DNA from: Halococcaceae archaeon
GTDB lineage: Archaea; Halobacteriota; Halobacteria; Halobacteriales; Halalkalicoccaceae
Direction: 5' to 3'
Length of the DNA: 7,601 nt
Assembly: GCA_007128515.1 (NCBI GenBank)
Contig: SKXI01000341.1
Span: 1-7,601 of the forward strand
Below, one piece after another: positions 5,010 through 7,601 of the stretch. The position numbers were made by a program, and so were the translations under genes. The notes beneath the pieces were generated by a model. It had not been told where the DNA came from. It saw only the letters and a program-made list of their open reading frames with translations, and searched no databases. The first letter of the stretch is position 1. Every line of letters starts with the position of its first letter.

Positions 5010-6301
5010 TCGCCGCCCGGGACGAGCCTCGGCTCCTCCGGGCCGACGACGAGTTCCTCGGTGGGCCGACGCGGAAACTCGTTCTCGAAGGCCCCCCAGT
5101 CGGTCTCTATCTCCCGGTCGGTGAGCAGGCAGTCGTCGAGCGTGTCGGTGATCGCCCGTTCGTCGTGGTCGGTGCCGATGAAGACGAGCGTGTTCTCCCG
5201 GTCGCCCCACTGCTCGTCCCAGTGCATCGTCGGGTTTCGCTCGCGGTAGGCCTCGCGCTGGAACCGCGGGAGCGTCGCGACCCACCGTCCGTTGATCGAC
5301 ACGCGTACCTGCTCTCCGGCCCCGCTCAGGTCGAACCCCTGTCTGTGTCGACCCGCGACCCAAAGCAACCCCTTCCAGCGGACGACTCCCGCCGGCGGCT
5401 CCCGGAGCCAGTCGAGCAGCCGTTCCGGGTGAAACGGCCGCGTGCGATGGTAGAGGAACGAGTCGACCCCGTAGGCATCCGGCGGGTGGAGGTGGTCGTG
5501 ATGGTCGTGGTGATCGTGCGAGTCGTGGGCGTGGGAGCCGTTTCCACTCTGGTCGTGACCGTCCGCGTGTGCCTCGTGGTGTTCGATCGCCCGCTTCCAC
5601 CCGGCCGAGCCGCGCACGCGCTCGAGGTCGAACCGACCGGTCCCGAGGAGTTCGATTGGGTCGATCCGTCCGAAGGTCGTCCAGTGAATCGCGGCGTCCG
5701 GTTGCAACGCTCGAAGCAGCCGTTCGACCTCCTCGACCCCGTCGTCTGCGAGCCGGTCGCGCTTGTTCGCGACGAGCACGTCACAGAACTCGACCTGTTC
5801 GATCGTGAGGTCCGAGAGCGGGCGCGTTCCCTCCTCGCCCGGTCCCGACCGCCCGGGGACCGACTCGGATCCGAACGCGTCGAGAAATCGGGGAGCGTCG
5901 ACGACCGTCACCATCGCGTCGATCCTGTAGAGATCCCCGACGGGACCCGGCTGGGCGAGCGTCCTGGCGATCGGAGCGGGCTCGCTGATCCCCGAGGACT
6001 CGACCAGCAGGTGATCGAACGCCAGCTCGTGGGCGAGCCGATAGAGCTCGTTCTCGAACTCGCCCTGCAGTCCACAGCAGATACAGCCGCTCTCGAGACC
6101 GTACACCTCGCTCTCGGAGCTCGCTATATCGATCCGGCGTTCGACCAGCTCCCGGTCGACGTTCAGCTCGCCCATGTCGTTGACGACGACCGCGAGTCGA
6201 CGGTCGGTCTCGGAGAGCAGGTGGTTCACCATCGTCGTCTTCCCGGCGCCGAGGCTTCCCGAGAGCACCGTCGCCGGGATCCGGTCGGGTGCGTCGGTCA
6301 C
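5006..6301 (-). CDS. COG0523/CobW-family GTPase, zinc-type metallochaperone
   Basis: The protein has 431 residues. GTG 6299-6301 is the only usable start after an in-frame stop ten codons upstream, and a TATA-like box fits it. The GTPase domain shows Walker A GSLGAGKTT (15-23), VNDMGELNVD (40-49), the metal-binding CxCC motif GCICCGL (72-78), the switch segment ESSGISEP (101-108) and the guanine motif NKRD (179-182). A histidine-rich loop follows (about 241-272, with HDHHDHHDHLH), then the CobW C-terminal domain (RPFHPERLLDWLREPPAGVVRWKGLLWVAGR and onward). Proteins of this family use GTP to pass metal, often zinc, to client enzymes. The His loop is a likely metal reservoir. No cobalamin genes are nearby, so the zinc-homeostasis branch is favoured over CobW proper. 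It may be induced by zinc limitation, but no repressor site is recognised. Confidence 0.93.
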   Translation of the reverse strand: MTDAPDRIPATVLSGSLGAGKTTMVNHLLSETDRRLAVVVNDMGELNVDRELVERRIDIASSESEVYGLESGCICCGLQGEFENELYRLAHELAFDHLLVESSGISEPAPIARTLAQPGPVGDLYRIDAMVTVVDAPRFLDAFGSESVPGRSGPGEEGTRPLSDLTIEQVEFCDVLVANKRDRLADDGVEEVERLLRALQPDAAIHWTTFGRIDPIELLGTGRFDLERVRGSAGWKRAIEHHEAHADGHDQSGNGSHAHDSHDHHDHHDHLHPPDAYGVDSFLYHRTRPFHPERLLDWLREPPAGVVRWKGLLWVAGRHRQGFDLSGAGEQVRVSINGRWVATLPRFQREAYRERNPTMHWDEQWGDRENTLVFIGTDHDERAITDTLDDCLLTDREIETDWGAFENEFPRRPTEELVVGPEEPRLVPGGD

Positions 6302-6323
6302 GAGAACCGGTAGCCACCGCTCG

Positions 6324-6331
6324 TTAATAAG
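6324..6331 (-). promoter_or_regulatory. TATA-like box for the CobW-family gene
   Basis: The minus strand reads CTTATTAA, 23-30 bases before the GTG at 6301, which fits a leaderless transcript with a GTG start. A second TTATTAG lies further upstream at 6347-6353, close to the MoxR stop codon. The gene therefore seems to have its own promoter in the 56-base gap after MoxR and need not depend on read-through. Confidence 0.5.
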
Positions 6332-6357
6332 TTACGTATATTCTCTAATAACCAGGT

Positions 6358-7320
6358 TCACTCGACGGTCGCCTCGACCGTCGGGACGCGTACGCTCTCG
6401 AGCACCTCGGAGACGACCGTCGCTTTCTCGACGTCGCTCACCGTGGCGTCCGGGGTGAGCACCAGCCGGTGGGCGAGGACGGGTTCGGCGATCCGTTTCA
6501 CGTCGTCCGGGGTGACGAAATCGCGACCGGAGAGCACCGCCCGCGCACGGGCGACCTCGAACAGCCGCTGGGTGCCGCGCGGGGAGACGCCGACCTCGAC
6601 CCGGCGGTCGGTCCGCGTGGTCCGCGCGATCTCGACGACGTACTCGAGGAGGTCCTCGTCGACCCGAACCGTCTCGGGGACCCGCTGGAGCGACCGGACC
6701 TCCTCGGTCGAGAGCACCGCCTCGATCTCGGGAGTTCTCGCCTCGCGGGCCGCCCTCCGCCGCAGGAGTTCGACCTCTCCTTCCCGGTCCGGATAGCCGA
6801 GCGAGGTCTTCACGACGAACCGGTCGACCTGCGCCTCGGGCAGCGTGAAGGTGCCCTCCTGTTCGACCGGGTTCTGCGTCGCGATGACGAGGAACGGATC
6901 GGGCAGCGCACGGCTCTCGCCGCCGACGGTGACCTGTCGCTCCTCCATCGCCTCGAGCAGCGCGGCCTGGGTCTTCGGCGGCGCGCGGTTGATCTCGTCG
7001 GCGAGGACCACGTTCGCGAAGATCGGGCCCTCGCTGAACTCGAAGCTCCGCTCGCGCTCGTTGAACACGTGCGTGCCGGTGACGTCCGTCGGGAGCAGGT
7101 CGGGGGTGAACTGCACCCGCGAGAACGAGAGCCCGAGCGCGCGGGCGACGCTTCGGGCGGTGAGCGTCTTTCCCGTCCCGGGAACGTCCTCGAGGAGCAC
7201 GTGGCCGCGCGAGAGCGTCCCCAGAAGGAGGGTTTCGAAGAACTCGCGCTCCGCGATCACCGCCTCGCCGACCGCGTCGAGTACCCGCGAGGAGACCTCG
7301 CCCGCCTGCCTGACGTCCAT
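6358..7320 (-). CDS. MoxR-family AAA+ ATPase
   Basis: From ATG 7318-7320 the protein has 320 residues. An in-frame TTG two codons earlier (7324-7326) is possible but less likely. MoxR ATPases act as chaperones that help mature or activate large complexes, typically with a von Willebrand factor A partner. Visible motifs are Walker A EDVPGTGKT (44-52), FTPDLLPTDVTGTHVF (71-86), Walker B VLADEINRAPPKTQ (105-118), sensor 1 IATQNPVEQEG (146-156) and the arginine-finger region PEAQVDRF (161-168). After these comes the C-terminal lid with VGVSPRGTQRL (sensor 2 region) and DFVTPDDVKRIAEPVLAHRL. Length and motif order are normal for the family. The usual following genes for DUF58 and transglutaminase proteins are not downstream; CobW is there instead. 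It diverges from the tRNA gene. No strong TATA box is seen upstream. Confidence 0.93.
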   Translation of the reverse strand: MDVRQAGEVSSRVLDAVGEAVIAEREFFETLLLGTLSRGHVLLEDVPGTGKTLTARSVARALGLSFSRVQFTPDLLPTDVTGTHVFNERERSFEFSEGPIFANVVLADEINRAPPKTQAALLEAMEERQVTVGGESRALPDPFLVIATQNPVEQEGTFTLPEAQVDRFVVKTSLGYPDREGEVELLRRRAAREARTPEIEAVLSTEEVRSLQRVPETVRVDEDLLEYVVEIARTTRTDRRVEVGVSPRGTQRLFEVARARAVLSGRDFVTPDDVKRIAEPVLAHRLVLTPDATVSDVEKATVVSEVLESVRVPTVEATVE

Positions 7321-7463
7321 ACGCAACGTGTGGCCGTTCGACGCTTAGCACTTGGGGATCGTCGGAGGAGTTCGTGATACCTCGACGGTGGATCGAACGA
7401 CACCGGTGGCGCGGGAGCCCACGAGATCCGGGTGGCTCCGATGATCCCTCACCGTCGCCAGGC
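7321..7463. other. Intergenic region between the MoxR start and the tRNA promoter
   Basis: This gap separates the divergent MoxR and tRNA genes. The MoxR promoter must lie here, but only a weak candidate (GCTAAGC on the minus strand near 7344-7350) is visible. No open frame with a recognisable product and no repeat is seen. Confidence 0.4.
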
Positions 7464-7477
7464 GAAACCACTATTAC
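7464..7477 (+). promoter_or_regulatory. Promoter of tRNA-Ser (BRE plus TATA box)
   Basis: GAAACC (7464-7469) resembles the purine-rich TFB recognition element, and ACTATTAC (7470-7477) is a TATA-like box. The box ends 25 bases before the first base of the mature tRNA, so transcription would start at or very near the tRNA 5' end. This is one of the clearest promoters in the window. Confidence 0.6.
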
Positions 7478-7501
7478 CGCGAGCGGTATAGGGGAGGTCG
7501 T

Positions 7502-7586
7502 GCCGAGGTAGCCTAGCCCGGCCAAGGCGGTTGCCTCGAAAGCAACTGTCCGAGAGGACTCGTGAGTTCAAATCTCACCCTCGGCG
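7502..7586 (+). tRNA. tRNA-Ser, anticodon CGA
   Basis: A complete cloverleaf can be drawn. The acceptor stem GCCGAGG (7502-7508) pairs with CCTCGGC (7579-7585), with discriminator G at 7586. The anticodon stem GTTGC (7530-7534) pairs with GCAAC (7542-7546) around the loop CTCGAAA, giving anticodon CGA at 7537-7539, which reads UCG codons. The long variable arm GTCC-GAGA-GGAC (7548-7559) is typical of serine tRNAs. The T arm is GTGAG-TTCAAAT-CTCAC (7562-7578). The D arm lies in 7511-7528. The CCA end is not encoded and there is no intron. Discriminator G and the long variable arm both support serine. Confidence 0.96.
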
Positions 7587-7601
7587 CTCTCTACCTGCGA
7601 C

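Noticed and set aside
5165..6313. A long open frame on the plus strand (382 codons) opposite the CobW-family gene
   Set aside because: The minus-strand frame carries every COG0523 motif. The plus-strand translation has no recognisable domain and is the usual antisense open frame of GC-rich DNA.
6469..7377. Plus-strand open frame of 302 codons opposite MoxR
   Set aside because: It is antisense to a complete AAA+ ATPase and has no domain of its own.
1..7601. CRISPR array, insertion sequence, toxin-antitoxin pair or rRNA
   Set aside because: No regularly spaced repeats, transposase motifs, paired toxin/antitoxin genes or rRNA segments were found on reading both strands.

Overview
The window looks like chromosomal DNA of a haloarchaeon. 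The proteins are acidic and most genes are GC-rich. Several genes have an archaeal TATA-like box 23-33 bases upstream of the start codon, as expected for leaderless transcripts. One gene encodes a winged-helix/FilR1-type regulator of a kind typical of Euryarchaeota, and the serine tRNA has no encoded CCA. Genus and species cannot be told from the sequence.

Layout from left to right. (a) 2-361, plus strand: the 3' part of a GNAT acetyltransferase cut by the window edge. (b) 405-2058, minus strand, transcribed right to left: a small two-helix membrane protein, a P-loop protein with an arginine in the Walker A lysine position and a His/Cys-rich tail, and a TehB-like class I methyltransferase. 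The first two overlap by four bases. (c) 2059-2292: a divergent promoter region, AT-rich for this genome, with several short palindromes. (d) 2293-3372, plus strand: a regulator with two winged-helix segments and a FilR1-like domain. (e) 3520-4122 and 4375-4821, both minus strand: a single-domain cupin and a small SRPBCC-fold protein that resembles phloretin/DAPG hydrolases. (f) 5006-6301, minus strand: a COG0523/CobW-family GTPase metallochaperone with a His-rich loop. (g) 6358-7320, minus strand: a MoxR AAA+ ATPase. (h) 7502-7586, plus strand: tRNA-Ser(CGA) with its own promoter.

How the genes may work together. The membrane protein and P-loop protein look translationally coupled. The divergent regulator is a natural candidate to control them and itself, because a near-identical 10-base element lies at both promoters. 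The stretch from about 2060 to 5005 is less GC-rich than its flanks and may be a later insertion, but no mobile-element gene or convincing end repeat is visible. CobW and MoxR are ordinary housekeeping-type genes, although MoxR lacks its usual DUF58 neighbour downstream. No CRISPR array, insertion sequence or rRNA is seen, and no gene-free gap exceeds 300 bases. The most unusual object is the P-loop/membrane-protein pair. I do not see a clearly new multi-gene defence or metabolic system.
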